A DNA stretch of 47,213 bases from Anaerolineales bacterium (GCA_030018695.1 JASEHI010000012.1:1-47213); one strand, 5' to 3'; positions 1 to 8,086 are shown, counted from the stretch's first letter. Translations and numbers: made by a program. The notes: generated from the sequence alone by a model not told the origin.

Positions 1-93
1 TTGAAACAACCGTCCCGCAGGTTTTGAAAGACGGCTAAATTGGCTCAATCAAACCTGCGGGACGTTCTCTCTCAACTCATTTGAAACACACCC
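1..93. repeat. Partial copy of a MITE-like hairpin element (family 2)
   Basis: The window opens inside a palindromic element. Arms 11-24 and 51-64 pair as a 14-bp stem, and the right end (82-93) is TGAAACACACCC. The same layout, inverted, occurs complete at 16249-16358. The left terminus lies outside the window, so its target duplication cannot be checked. Confidence 0.75.
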
Positions 94-132
94 AATTCAT
101 TTTGGCGAAGGTGTTATTGGGTAACGTTTACT

Positions 133-903
133 TTAGTTCCCGCCTTCTGCCGCCAGGTGCATTGCAATGGGACGTTCACCCTCGGCGAAACCCGAGAGCA
201 AAATTAAGACATTGGTCACTGTATTTCCCCTATTGCGCCAACGATGCTGAAGGTGCGCAGAAAACAACAGGCTATCCCCCGGTTCGAGATTGTAAATTTC
301 TTTTTCGACTTGATATTCCAGTTGCCCGCGCAGGCAGAAAACGAACTCGTGTCCGGTATGCACCATGCTGTTGTTGCCGCTGCTGGCCCCGCTTTCCAAG
401 GTCAACATAAACGGTTCTACCCGGCCGACGAACTGTTCTCCACCCAGCCCTTCCCATATACCGCGCTGGAAAGAAACACGCGTACGTTCACTTGCGCGCA
501 GAAATACCACCCGGTTCCGCTCCATTTGCGGGCCGAAGAAGGCCGTAACAGGCACATCCATTGCGTCGGCGAGCTTATACAACGTACTGACACACCGATT
601 TCCCTGCGGGCAGTTTCAAGCCTTGAAACTGGCAAGTATTCCGGCGGCGAGATCGCAGATTTTGACCGGTTTCCTGCCTGAAACCAGGCGTTCTGCGGGC
701 GGAATACTTGCCAGTCCGGATCGTCCGGGGGAAATCGGTGTGACAGAGGGTGAGGTCTTGCCGCGTTCGATCATGCTCAGGGCATTTGCGGAAAGCCCGC
801 TTCGCTGCGCCAAAGCGCGCATGGACATTTCCCGCTCTTTGCGAAGTTCGCGCAGGCAGGAGGCAACATCTATAGAAAGCGCTTCCTTGTCAAACAGGTT
901 CAT
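133..903 (-). pseudogene. XRE-family HTH + cupin transcriptional regulator, disrupted by a 150-bp insertion
   Basis: The N-terminal part (from ATG at 903) is an XRE-type helix-turn-helix ending ...ERGKTSPSV. The C-terminal part (stop at 133) is a cupin_2 domain with the sensor-type signature HTGHEFVFCLRGQLEYQV. The two halves are separated by 153 bp (150-bp element plus a 3-bp duplication) that brings an in-frame TGA about 125 bp after the junction. Removing exactly 153 bp restores SPSV-STLYKLADAM and a 205-residue protein, the usual size for XRE-cupin regulators of the PuuR type, which sense small metabolites. As it stands, the gene would make only a truncated DNA-binding fragment of 95 residues. 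A downstream TTG at about 582 could in principle restart the cupin half. It is divergent from the TetR-led operon at 1139, but a regulatory link is not shown. Confidence 0.88.
592..741. mobile_element. MITE-like element, family 1 (150 bp, 13-bp terminal inverted repeats, 3-bp target duplication)
   Basis: The ends are perfect 13-bp inverted repeats, ACACCGATTTCCC (592-604) and its complement (729-741), flanked by direct repeats GAC (589-591 and 742-744). Inside are a 16-bp inverted repeat (628-643 with 700-715) and a 9-bp-stem hairpin (612-630). It has no transposase, so it would need one supplied in trans. The inserted length (153 bp) is a multiple of three, but the element carries a stop in the host reading frame. 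Confidence 0.88.
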
Positions 904-1076
904 GGTGACCTCAGGCAGACGAATGAACTCATACTACCACAACTTATCAAAACAGGCTCTACCGTATCTTCCGGCTCTCTGGGATTTGCCGTGATTCTGT
1001 ACCGAGTAGGCCTTCGGCGGGAGCCGAGTGGTGGGCGCAAACCCTCTTCTTATCGTTTCACTGCCAGGAAATTGGG

Positions 1077-1118
1077 TGTCAATGAGTAGTTGACATCTGG
1101 CTAAAAGGATGGTAAATT
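1077..1118 (+). promoter_or_regulatory. Promoter and putative TetR operator of the lipid operon
   Basis: A consensus -35 TTGACA (1090-1095) is followed after 17 bp by TAAATT (1113-1118). The -35 box is also the right half of an inverted repeat, TGTCAA (1077-1082), 7 bp, TTGACA (1090-1095). A related GTGTCAA half-site recurs at 1139-1145. An operator overlapping -35 just before a TetR gene suggests autoregulation; this is inference. Confidence 0.55.
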
Positions 1119-1138
1119 ATACATGAAAGGTGAATCGG

Positions 1139-1792
1139 GTGTCAATTTCATCCTCAAATCGTCTCGCAAGCCAACCGGCCACCCAACGCGGCCAGCGGAC
1201 CCGGCAAAAACTCCTCGACGCGGCGGAAGCGGTCTTCGGCGAAAAAGGTTATGAACGGGCCAGCATCGCTGAGATCACCCAACGCGCCAGCGTGGCCCAG
1301 GGGACCTTCTACGTGTATTTCCCCGACAAGAAGGCCATCTTTGTTGAACTGGTACAGGAGTTGAGCCACCGTTTGCGCCGCGAGATAGCCGTGGCCGTGG
1401 AGGGTCTTTCCGACCGCCTGGAGGTTGAGCGCGTCGGCCTCCGCACATTTTTCGCCTTCGCCCATCAGCATCGCAATCTCTACAAGATCGTCCGCCAGGC
1501 GGAGTTCGTGGACGAAGAACTCTTTCGCTGGTATTACCGTCGGCTCGCTGAAGGCTACGTGCGAGGTCTGTCTCAGGCGATAGACGCCAGGCAACTCCGC
1601 CGCCTGGATCCCGAGTGTCTGGCCTATTGCCTGATGGGCATCGCCGATTTTCTAGGAATGCGCTGGGTGCTCTGGAACGACGAACGCCCGCCTGAGGCCG
1701 TCGTCGAGAGCATGCTCACTTTTATCCGACACGGGATGGACCCCCATCCCCTGACACAGGGTCGTGAGACTCAAGGAGGCCAATATGACTGA
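1139..1792 (+). CDS. TetR/AcrR-family transcriptional regulator
   Basis: The N-terminal third is a classic TetR helix-turn-helix: TRQKLLDAAEAVFGEKGYER, then ASIAEITQRASVAQGTFYVY and FPDKKAIF. The remaining 150 residues form the variable ligand-binding core. It is the first gene of a co-directional run of six genes for acyl-lipid metabolism and overlaps the next start, so it most likely represses this operon and responds to an acyl-CoA or fatty acid (inference from context). Start: GTG at 1139 has a good ribosome site (AAAGGTGA, 1126-1133). An in-frame GTG at 1130 would add three residues but lacks one. The stop overlaps the following ATG by 8 bp. Confidence 0.9.
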   Translation: MSISSSNRLASQPATQRGQRTRQKLLDAAEAVFGEKGYERASIAEITQRASVAQGTFYVYFPDKKAIFVELVQELSHRLRREIAVAVEGLSDRLEVERVGLRTFFAFAHQHRNLYKIVRQAEFVDEELFRWYYRRLAEGYVRGLSQAIDARQLRRLDPECLAYCLMGIADFLGMRWVLWNDERPPEAVVESMLTFIRHGMDPHPLTQGRETQGGQYD

Positions 1793-2849
1793 TGCATTGC
1801 TCGAGGGAATTGTTTCGAAGATCGTCGGCACACCCCGGCTGAAGACGCATCTCCTGACAAGCGGGCCGGAGGATGGCGTGCCGGTGCTCTTCATTCACGG
1901 CAATATCTCCTCGTCCCGCTTTTTCGAGGAGACGATGGCAGCGCTCCCGCCGCGCTACCGCGGGCTGGCTCCCGACCTGCGCGGTTTCGGCGAGTCCGAG
2001 ACCAAACCGGTAGACGCCACCCGCGGCCTGCGGGATTTTGCCGACGACCTGCACGCGCTGGTGACAGCCCTCGCTGGTCGGAAGACGCACTTGGTGGGTT
2101 GGTCGGTAGGCAGCGGCATTGCCATGCAGTACGCGATGGACCACCCGGCCGAAGTCGCCTCGCTCACCCTGATTGACCCCCTATCACCCTACGGCTTCGG
2201 CGGGACGAAAGATGCAGCCGGGAGGCCGTGCTGGCCGGACTACGCCGGCTCGGGCGGCGGGACGGCCAACCCCGAGTTCGTCAAGCGCTTGGCGACGGGA
2301 GACCGCAGTGAGGAGAGCGACTTCTCTCCCCGCAAGGTGATGAATGCGTTCTTCTTCAAGCCCCCCTTCCGCGCGGCCGGGGAACGAGAGGAGATCTTCG
2401 TCTCGGCGCTGCTCAGCACGAAGGTCGGCGATGACAACTACCCGGGCGACATGACGACTTCGCCGAACTGGCCAACGGTGGCGCCGGGCACGAAGGGGAC
2501 GAACAACGCCATCTCGCCCAAATACTGCAACCTGAGCGGCTTCGCCCAAATCGCGCCGAAGCCCGACTTGCTATGGATGCGGGGCGCCGACGACCAGATC
2601 GTGTCGGACACTTCACTGTTCGACTTCGGCTATCTCGGCCAACTTGGGGCGGTGCCCGGCTGGCCGGGCGCGGAGGTTTTCCCACCCCAGCCGATGGCCG
2701 CTCAAATGCGCGCGGTGCTCGAGGCATACCGGGCACAGGGCGGGCAGTATCATGAAGAGGTGATTCCCGACTGTGGACATTCCCCGCACATTGAAAAGCC
2801 GGAGGCCTTCCGGCAAGCCCTCTTCAACTTCCTCGGCGCGCATGTCTGA
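1785..2849 (+). CDS. Alpha/beta-fold hydrolase
   Basis: 354 residues with the alpha/beta-hydrolase core: oxyanion region VLFIHGN (35-40), the strand-turn APDLRGFGES, and the nucleophile elbow GWSVGSG with Ser107. A candidate acid is Asp269/270 (MRGADDQIV) and the catalytic His332 is in GHSPHIEKP. It resembles epoxide-hydrolase or haloperoxidase-like esterases with an enlarged lid (about residues 140-250). Start ATG at 1785 has AAGGAGG 6 bp upstream, so the in-frame extension back to 1764 is not used. It overlaps the TetR gene before it and the MaoC gene after it, so it is translationally coupled in the operon. Probable job: hydrolysis of an ester or thioester in the lipid pathway; the substrate is unknown. 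Confidence 0.88.
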   Translation: MTDALLEGIVSKIVGTPRLKTHLLTSGPEDGVPVLFIHGNISSSRFFEETMAALPPRYRGLAPDLRGFGESETKPVDATRGLRDFADDLHALVTALAGRKTHLVGWSVGSGIAMQYAMDHPAEVASLTLIDPLSPYGFGGTKDAAGRPCWPDYAGSGGGTANPEFVKRLATGDRSEESDFSPRKVMNAFFFKPPFRAAGEREEIFVSALLSTKVGDDNYPGDMTTSPNWPTVAPGTKGTNNAISPKYCNLSGFAQIAPKPDLLWMRGADDQIVSDTSLFDFGYLGQLGAVPGWPGAEVFPPQPMAAQMRAVLEAYRAQGGQYHEEVIPDCGHSPHIEKPEAFRQALFNFLGAHV

Positions 2850-3279
2850 TCCGGGCCAGATGGAGACAGGGGCGGAGCATGCTTCGCCCCTACGCTTGGG
2901 GGCCAGGGCCTCGCTCACGCGGACGATCATGGACGAAGAGGTGCAGGCCTTCGCCCGCCTCACCGGCGACACCAACCCGCTGCACCTCGACGACGCCTTC
3001 GCCAAAACGACCCGCTTCGGGCGTCGGGTGGTGCACGGCTTCCTCGCCGCAGGCCTGATCTCGGCCGTCCTGGGGACACAGTTGCCCGGCCCCGGCGCGA
3101 TCTACATCGAGCAACGGTTGCGGTTCCTCAAGCCGATCTTCCCCGGCGATACCGTCACCGCGCAGGTGGAAGTCACCGGCTACCAACCGGAGAAAGGCAT
3201 CGTCACGGTGAGTACGGGCTGCTTCAACCAGCGCGGAGAGCAGGTGCTCGGCGGCGAGGCTGTGCTCTTGATCGCCTGA
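2842..3279 (+). CDS. MaoC-like (R)-specific enoyl-CoA hydratase
   Basis: 145 residues, a single hot-dog domain. The hydratase-2 signature with catalytic Asp43 and His48 is visible in TGDTNPLHLDDAFA, followed by FGRRVVHGFLAAGLIS, typical of PhaJ/MaoC proteins. Members hydrate trans-2-enoyl-CoA to (R)-3-hydroxyacyl-CoA or act as dehydratases. The start at 2842 overlaps the preceding stop by 8 bp; an in-frame extension back to 2773 would run through the hydrolase gene and is rejected. The first 17 residues are not conserved-looking. The stop shares a base with the next start (3279). Located between a hydrolase and a KAS III-fold enzyme, it fits fatty-acyl-CoA modification. Confidence 0.88.
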   Translation: MSDPGQMETGAEHASPLRLGARASLTRTIMDEEVQAFARLTGDTNPLHLDDAFAKTTRFGRRVVHGFLAAGLISAVLGTQLPGPGAIYIEQRLRFLKPIFPGDTVTAQVEVTGYQPEKGIVTVSTGCFNQRGEQVLGGEAVLLIA

Positions 3280-4274
3280 TGGCTCGATATGCGCAGATCC
3301 TCAGCACGGGCCGCTATGTGCCGAAGCGGGTTCTGACCAACGCCGAACTGGAGGCCATCTTGGGCGAGCCGGTGGACGAGTGGCTGATGCAAAACGTCGG
3401 CATCGAGACGCGCCACGTGATGGCCGACGATCAGGCGACCTCCGATCTGGCTACCTTGGCGGCTCAACAAGCTCTGCAACGCGCCGGGCTCGCGGCGACC
3501 GACCTGGATCTGATTATCGTCGCTACCGACACGCCCGATTACCCCAGTCCGGCGACGGCCTCAGTGGTGCAGGCCAAACTCGGCGCCACAAACGCCGGCG
3601 CCTATGACGTCAACTGCGCCTGCGCCGCCTGGGTGACCGGTCTGGACATCGCCGCCAAGACCATCGCCGCCGATCCCGACTACCGATACATCCTTGTTGT
3701 TGGCGCCTATGGGATGACCCGCTTTCTGGACTGGCGCGACAAGTACACCTGCACCCTCTTCGCCGACGGGGCCGGGGCGGTCGTGGTCGGAGCCGGGGAG
3801 GCGCCCGGCTTCCTGGCGGCCAAACTTGTCGCTGAGGGTTCATACCACGACGCGCTGGGCATCTACACCGGCGGCACTTTCCGACCTGCCACGCCGGAGA
3901 CGATTAATCGTTTAGGCCAACCCCGCGTCCAGTTCGTCCGCAAGTTCCCGGCCACCTTCAACAGCGAACACTGGCCACCACTGGTGCGCGCAGTGGTGGC
4001 CAAGGCCGGGCTGAGGCTGGACGATATTGCCATGTTCTTCTTCACCCAACTGAACTTGCGGACGATTGAGGCGACGATGGCCGCGCTGGGCCAGCCGATG
4101 AGCAAAACACACTGGATCATGCATAAGTGGGGCTACATCGGCTCGGCCTGCATTCCGATGACGCTGGACGATGCAGTGGAGCAGGGACGGCTGCGGCATG
4201 GCGATCACGTCGTCTTCTGTGCGACAGGCGGGGGATTGGCGATGGCCGCGGCTGCCGTTCGTTGGACATTGTAG
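3279..4274 (+). CDS. KAS III-fold (FabH-like) acyl transferase/synthase with altered active site
   Basis: 331 residues with the whole thiolase-fold FabH architecture: N-terminal STGRYVPKRVLTNAEL, the nucleophile loop AYDVNCACAAW (Cys115), the FADGAGAVVV strand, and the C-terminal GDHVVFCATGGGLAMAAAAV. Known FabH enzymes use Cys-His-Asn. Here the HQANxR motif reads TQLNLR, putting Thr256 in place of His. The GN(T/S) motif reads WGYIGSACIP, putting Tyr286 in place of Asn. Decarboxylating condensation is therefore doubtful; acyl transfer or a non-decarboxylative thiolase-type reaction is more plausible (inference). It starts one base before the end of the MaoC stop and is followed 9 bp later by an acyl-CoA synthetase that could supply its substrate. 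Confidence 0.85.
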   Translation: MARYAQILSTGRYVPKRVLTNAELEAILGEPVDEWLMQNVGIETRHVMADDQATSDLATLAAQQALQRAGLAATDLDLIIVATDTPDYPSPATASVVQAKLGATNAGAYDVNCACAAWVTGLDIAAKTIAADPDYRYILVVGAYGMTRFLDWRDKYTCTLFADGAGAVVVGAGEAPGFLAAKLVAEGSYHDALGIYTGGTFRPATPETINRLGQPRVQFVRKFPATFNSEHWPPLVRAVVAKAGLRLDDIAMFFFTQLNLRTIEATMAALGQPMSKTHWIMHKWGYIGSACIPMTLDDAVEQGRLRHGDHVVFCATGGGLAMAAAAVRWTL

Positions 4275-4283
4275 GAGGCTGCT

Positions 4284-5834
4284 ATGTACATCGGCGACTG
4301 GATGGGGCGCGCAGCGCTGTACTGGCCCGACCGCTTGGCCGTTGTAGATGCCGCCAAAGGGGAGGCCGGTCGCTTTACCTACCACCAAATGAACGAGCGA
4401 GCCAACCGGTTGGCGAACTGGCTGCGGCGTCAGGTCGGCCTGGGCAAGGGGGAGCGAGTCGGGATGGTGGCCCTCAACGGCGTCGAGTATCTCGACGCCT
4501 TTTTCGCCTGCGGCAAACTGGGGGCCATATTTGTGCCCTTCAACTGGCGCCTGCGCCCGCGTGAACTGGCCGACCTGATCAACCTGACTACTCCTCGAAT
4601 CTTGATCTACTCCGATGAGTTCCAGGAAGGAATTGCTCAGGTTAAGCCCGAGTTCCCTTCGGTGACTCATTATCTCCATCTCGAGGGAGATGGCATCACT
4701 GGCTGCCAGCATTATGAGAAGATACTGCTGGCAGCGCCGAATGATCCGGTTACGACTGAAAGCGTGAACGAGGAAGACATCGTCTGCCTACTGTTCACTG
4801 GCGGCACGACGGGGCTCCCCAAGGCGGCCCGGATTTCATACCGGATGATCGCCTGGAACACCCTGAATACGATCCTCCACGAGTTAGATCGGGACGACGT
4901 GACGATCACTCACACGCCTATGTTCCACACGGGCGGGCTGCTAGTCTACACATTGCCCTTGCTCACCATTGGCGGCACGGTCGTCATCTTACGCCGTTGG
5001 GATCCCGAGGAGATGCTGCAACTCATCGAGCGAGAATGGGTGACGATGTTTTTCTGCGTGCCGACGCAGTATCAGCAGATGCTCCAGTCGCCTTGCTTCA
5101 AGACGGCCGATTTCTCCAGCGTCCGATTCCTGACCAGCGGCGGCGCTCCGCTCCCTGTGCCGCTGATCAAAGCTTGGCGGACGGTGCATGATGTTCCCTT
5201 CAAACAAGGCTTCGGCATGACCGAGTTTGGGCCGGGCGTCTTCAGCATGGAGCCGGAGTTCGCGGTCTCGAAAGCCGGCTCCATTGGCCGGCCAAACTTC
5301 TTTGTCGAGGCCCGGCTGGTGGATGAGCACAACCGCCCTATGCCGGCTGGAGAGGTAGGGGAACTTGTACTGAGGGGGCCTAGTATGTGCTCCGGTTATT
5401 TCAATGACCCCCAGGCCAGTGCTGAAGCCGTGGACGCTGAAGGCTGGTTCCACACTGGCGATCTGGCCCGCGTAGATGCGGACGGCTTCTACTACATCGT
5501 AGACCGGAAGAAAGACATGTTCATCTCCGGCGGCGAAAACGTCTATCCGGCGGAGATCGAGAAGGTCCTGTACGAGCATCCGGCGGTCGCCCAATGCGCC
5601 GTCGTCGGGGCACCCCATGAGAAGTGGGGCGAGGTGGGGGCGGCCTACGTCGTGCTCAAGCCCGGCGCCGCGCTCACGGCCGGCGACTTGATTGGGTTTT
5701 TGAGCGATCTGTTGGCAACCTACAAAGTCCCCAAGCACATCCAATTTATTGAGGGCCTGCCGCTCTCGCCGGCCGGGAAGATTCTGAAGCGAGAACTCAG
5801 AAAATCGTTCAACATCCAGGAGGAAACAAAATGA
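4284..5834 (+). CDS. Acyl-CoA synthetase (AMP-forming), ANL superfamily
   Basis: 516 residues covering all ANL core motifs: the phosphate-binding loop TGGTTGLPK (172-180), the GFGMTEFGPG adenine motif, the WFHTGD motif followed by the hinge DRKKDMFISGGENVYP, and the C-terminal PLSPAGKILKREL with catalytic Lys499. Such enzymes activate a carboxylate with ATP and load it onto CoA. Sequence order and length match medium/long-chain fatty acid or aromatic acid ligases; specificity cannot be read. The ATG at 4284 is preceded by GGAGG. The stop overlaps the lipase start (ATGA). With the secreted lipase next door, it plausibly activates released fatty acids. Confidence 0.93.
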   Translation: MYIGDWMGRAALYWPDRLAVVDAAKGEAGRFTYHQMNERANRLANWLRRQVGLGKGERVGMVALNGVEYLDAFFACGKLGAIFVPFNWRLRPRELADLINLTTPRILIYSDEFQEGIAQVKPEFPSVTHYLHLEGDGITGCQHYEKILLAAPNDPVTTESVNEEDIVCLLFTGGTTGLPKAARISYRMIAWNTLNTILHELDRDDVTITHTPMFHTGGLLVYTLPLLTIGGTVVILRRWDPEEMLQLIEREWVTMFFCVPTQYQQMLQSPCFKTADFSSVRFLTSGGAPLPVPLIKAWRTVHDVPFKQGFGMTEFGPGVFSMEPEFAVSKAGSIGRPNFFVEARLVDEHNRPMPAGEVGELVLRGPSMCSGYFNDPQASAEAVDAEGWFHTGDLARVDADGFYYIVDRKKDMFISGGENVYPAEIEKVLYEHPAVAQCAVVGAPHEKWGEVGAAYVVLKPGAALTAGDLIGFLSDLLATYKVPKHIQFIEGLPLSPAGKILKRELRKSFNIQEETK

Positions 5835-7105
5835 AAACGCGTTTTGCGCAACAGCAGTGGTGGATCATTGCCCCACTGTTCGTCGGCTTGCTCGCCGCAG
5901 GTATTGCCGGTTCGGCGGGAACTGCTTCGGCGACATCTTCACGCGCGCTGGAGGCGACCTACACCTCGGTGGCAAACGGGTGGGTCAAGGTGGAGCGTTG
6001 GAAAGACAACAGCGCGAATTTTCTGGCCGAGGCTTACCCCCCCGACGGGCGGGGCAATCAGACCGGGCAGCGGTTGACCTTCTTCAACAACGTGGCCCAG
6101 CCACATTCCAGCCGCTTTCTGCTCTACTACGCGCCGGGCTGGGATACCAACGCCAAGCCTGTTCCAGTCCTGCTGGTGCATGGTGCGAATGACACTGCCG
6201 ACCGGGCCTGGGCTAACCCGAACGAGTTGGGGGGCTTCGGCTGTGGTGCGGTCTCCTGTCCTAACACCGGGCTGATGCAATATCTCAGCAGCCGGGGATA
6301 TAAGGTCTTCGCCATCAACTTCCCCCACAAGCAAGGCGACAACTACTACTGGACGGAGCAGATCTACGATGCCATTCAGGTGATTAAGGACCGGACCGGT
6401 GCGAGCCAGGTGGACGTCGTCGGCTGGAGCAAGGGGGCCTTTGCGGCCCGAATGTACGTCTCCAGCGTCAGGCAGACGTGGGGCACAGCCTATGCGAACG
6501 ACGTGCGCCGGCTGATTCTGCTTGGGAATCCAAACGGCGGATACGACTACGTCTTTCGCCACGGGTGGTCACACAACTTCAGCATTTACCCGGAATGCGG
6601 AGGTACCGTGAATGCGCCGTCACCGCACACCTACATGGTGTGCTGGGGCATATGGCGCTACCATCCCGAACTTTCGATTTACACGACGGCCACCGGCAAC
6701 TTCTTCCCCGGCCAGAAACAGATGCTCGCACGATGGGATGGCGTTTTTCCGTTGCCTACCTGGGAGCAGGACTGGTACACCACATACTATGGCGGCTGGG
6801 GCTTCTACACGTACGGCTACGGCATTGATTATGCCATCACACAGGGCTCGCTGGTCAGCACGATCAGGAACGCAGGCACCCCGGCCTCGCTCGCCGTGTA
6901 CTTCCTGTGCGGCGATACGAATGACATCCCGACCATTCACAACGAGCACACCGGACCCAGCGATGGAGTGGTCTTCATTGGCAGCTGCGCGGATAGCGCC
7001 GGCATTGGGAATCTTGGCGGCAGTGTGGTGATGAACGGGTTGAACCACTTGAAACTGGGATGGGCGGAGTCGGCCATGGCTCAAATTGAGGCCTGGCTGC
7101 AATGA
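5831..7105 (+). CDS. Secreted lipase-like alpha/beta hydrolase
   Basis: 424 residues. A signal peptide is visible: short basic start, hydrophobic run about residues 11-29, then SAGTASA as a likely signal peptidase site near residue 34. The mature part has the hydrolase strand PVLLVHGAND, the nucleophile elbow VVGWSKGAF (Ser200), a likely acid in GPSDGVV (Asp378), and His406 in GLNHLKLG, arranged like class 2 triacylglycerol lipases. Several cysteines (138, 143, 256, 271, 360, 386) could form disulfides outside the cell. It overlaps the acyl-CoA synthetase by 4 bp and ends the operon. Role inferred: extracellular ester or lipid hydrolysis feeding the upstream enzymes. Confidence 0.85.
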   Translation: MKTRFAQQQWWIIAPLFVGLLAAGIAGSAGTASATSSRALEATYTSVANGWVKVERWKDNSANFLAEAYPPDGRGNQTGQRLTFFNNVAQPHSSRFLLYYAPGWDTNAKPVPVLLVHGANDTADRAWANPNELGGFGCGAVSCPNTGLMQYLSSRGYKVFAINFPHKQGDNYYWTEQIYDAIQVIKDRTGASQVDVVGWSKGAFAARMYVSSVRQTWGTAYANDVRRLILLGNPNGGYDYVFRHGWSHNFSIYPECGGTVNAPSPHTYMVCWGIWRYHPELSIYTTATGNFFPGQKQMLARWDGVFPLPTWEQDWYTTYYGGWGFYTYGYGIDYAITQGSLVSTIRNAGTPASLAVYFLCGDTNDIPTIHNEHTGPSDGVVFIGSCADSAGIGNLGGSVVMNGLNHLKLGWAESAMAQIEAWLQ

Positions 7106-7240
7106 GCAAGATGAACATGAACTGTTCCTATGACCATCCCGAAAGAGAGCGGCGGGCGCGACTCTTCTAAAATCCCTGGTCCATTCTGGCGAATGTCGCG
7201 TTCCTGGGATAGCCCGACCTCGGTGCCGCAGTAAATGACA

Positions 7241-7267
7241 CAGCCGCCGGAACTATCACGGCGGCTG
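7241..7267. terminator. Possible bidirectional terminator hairpin
   Basis: CAGCCGCC (7241-7248) pairs with GGCGGCTG (7260-7267) around an 11-nt loop, between the convergent lipase and methyltransferase genes. There is no T-run, so intrinsic termination is uncertain. The rest of 7106-7279 shows nothing recognisable. Confidence 0.35.
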
Positions 7268-7279
7268 GTGCGGGTAATA

Positions 7280-8023
7280 TTACACGCCCTCCCAAAGCTG
7301 ATACAGAGCCAACTTTCCACCTTCTCCATCCGAGCGAAACGTCTCGCGGACCTTGAACCTGCTCGCCGCGGCCAGGGCGTTTAACTCCGCCTCATCGAAG
7401 TGATGCACGTAGCGCAGCCCGCGCCCGCCGCGACGCCAGTCGAGCAGGTAATCGTTGCTGTCCACATCCGCGGCGGACAGGCCGATTTGCCCCCAATCCT
7501 GGATGCGCTCACGCAGCCGCGAGCTATTGAGGAACTGCCACTCGGAGTGGACAAAGCGCCCACCCTCGGCCAGCAGGCTGTGGACTTTGTTCAATAGCCT
7601 CAGGCGCAGGTGTGTGCCTGGAATATGATGCAGGACGGCAAAGGCAGTGATCAGTGACCAGTGACCAGTTATCAGTGACCAATCATTGTTCACTGATAAC
7701 TGATCACTGATGACTGGTAACTGCGTCAAATCTGCCTCAACGAAGCGAAACCTGTCCGGGAGGGCGCGCCCGGCCTCTTCCAGCAGTGGCAGGCTGAAGT
7801 CCAGGCCGGTGTACGAGCCGCGATGCTCGCGCCGAGCCAGCGCGCGCGCCAGTTCACCGTTCCCGCAGCCCAGGTCAAGGATGTTTTCGTCGCCGCGCAA
7901 GGTCTCCAAAACCCGCCGCACGCCGGGTTGGAGGCGGCCACGCGTGGCTGAAAATTGCTGCGCAAAAATCTGGTAGAATTGATAGTTGAGGTCGAGAAGT
8001 CGAAAAATGGTAACGTTATCCAC
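7280..8023 (-). CDS. Class I SAM-dependent methyltransferase
   Basis: 247 residues from a GTG at 8023. Motif I is NILDLGCGNGELARAL, motif II is YTGLDFS, motif III is RFVEADLTQLP, followed by the post-motif AVLHHIPGTHL and LLAEGGRFV. It is a small-molecule type methyltransferase; the substrate is unknown. The start is chosen because -10 TATAAT lies 6 nt upstream, implying a leaderless transcript; an extension to 8212 would run antisense into the neighbouring gene. Odd feature: about 23 residues between motif III and AVLHHI (7649-7727) are encoded by a low-complexity repeat built of CAGTGATCAGTGAC-like units and probably form a surface loop. Confidence 0.88.
   Translation of the reverse strand: MDNVTIFRLLDLNYQFYQIFAQQFSATRGRLQPGVRRVLETLRGDENILDLGCGNGELARALARREHRGSYTGLDFSLPLLEEAGRALPDRFRFVEADLTQLPVISDQLSVNNDWSLITGHWSLITAFAVLHHIPGTHLRLRLLNKVHSLLAEGGRFVHSEWQFLNSSRLRERIQDWGQIGLSAADVDSNDYLLDWRRGGRGLRYVHHFDEAELNALAAASRFKVRETFRSDGEGGKLALYQLWEGV
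7649..7727. repeat. In-frame TCAGTGAC-type repeat inside the methyltransferase gene
   Basis: Multiple 7-11 bp units of the type CAGTGATCAGTGACCAGT are arranged with an inverted half (TCACTGATAACTGATCACTG). They encode VISDQLSV and WSLITGHWSLIT in the methyltransferase. The same unit recurs at about 30036-30054 in the T-box leader. Confidence 0.75.
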
Positions 8024-8029
8024 AAGGTT

Positions 8030-8035
8030 ATTATA
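8030..8035 (-). promoter_or_regulatory. -10 box giving a leaderless methyltransferase mRNA
   Basis: On the minus strand TATAAT (8035-8030) is followed by exactly 6 nt and then the GTG start at 8023, so transcription should start on or beside the start codon. No Shine-Dalgarno is present. The -35 is weak. Confidence 0.55.
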
Positions 8036-8086
8036 GCGTATTGTGTTGCGTGAAGATCCCACAGTATGTACGCAGGAGAGTGAACG

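Noticed and set aside
365-994. Long plus-strand open frames across the XRE-cupin region
   Set aside because: They are antisense to the recognisable HTH and cupin domains and have no family signature.
1001-1020. ACCGAGTAGGCCTTCGGCGG as a regulator binding site
   Set aside because: The core recurs at 9970, 10018, 11118, 25522, 29687, 35981 and 36047, including inside genes, so it is a dispersed repeat.
1764-1784. Upstream extension of the alpha/beta hydrolase
   Set aside because: ATG at 1785 has AAGGAGG at the right distance; the extra residues come from the TetR gene.
4989-5744. 251-codon minus-strand open frame within the acyl-CoA synthetase gene
   Set aside because: It is a high-GC antisense shadow; the sense strand has all ANL motifs.
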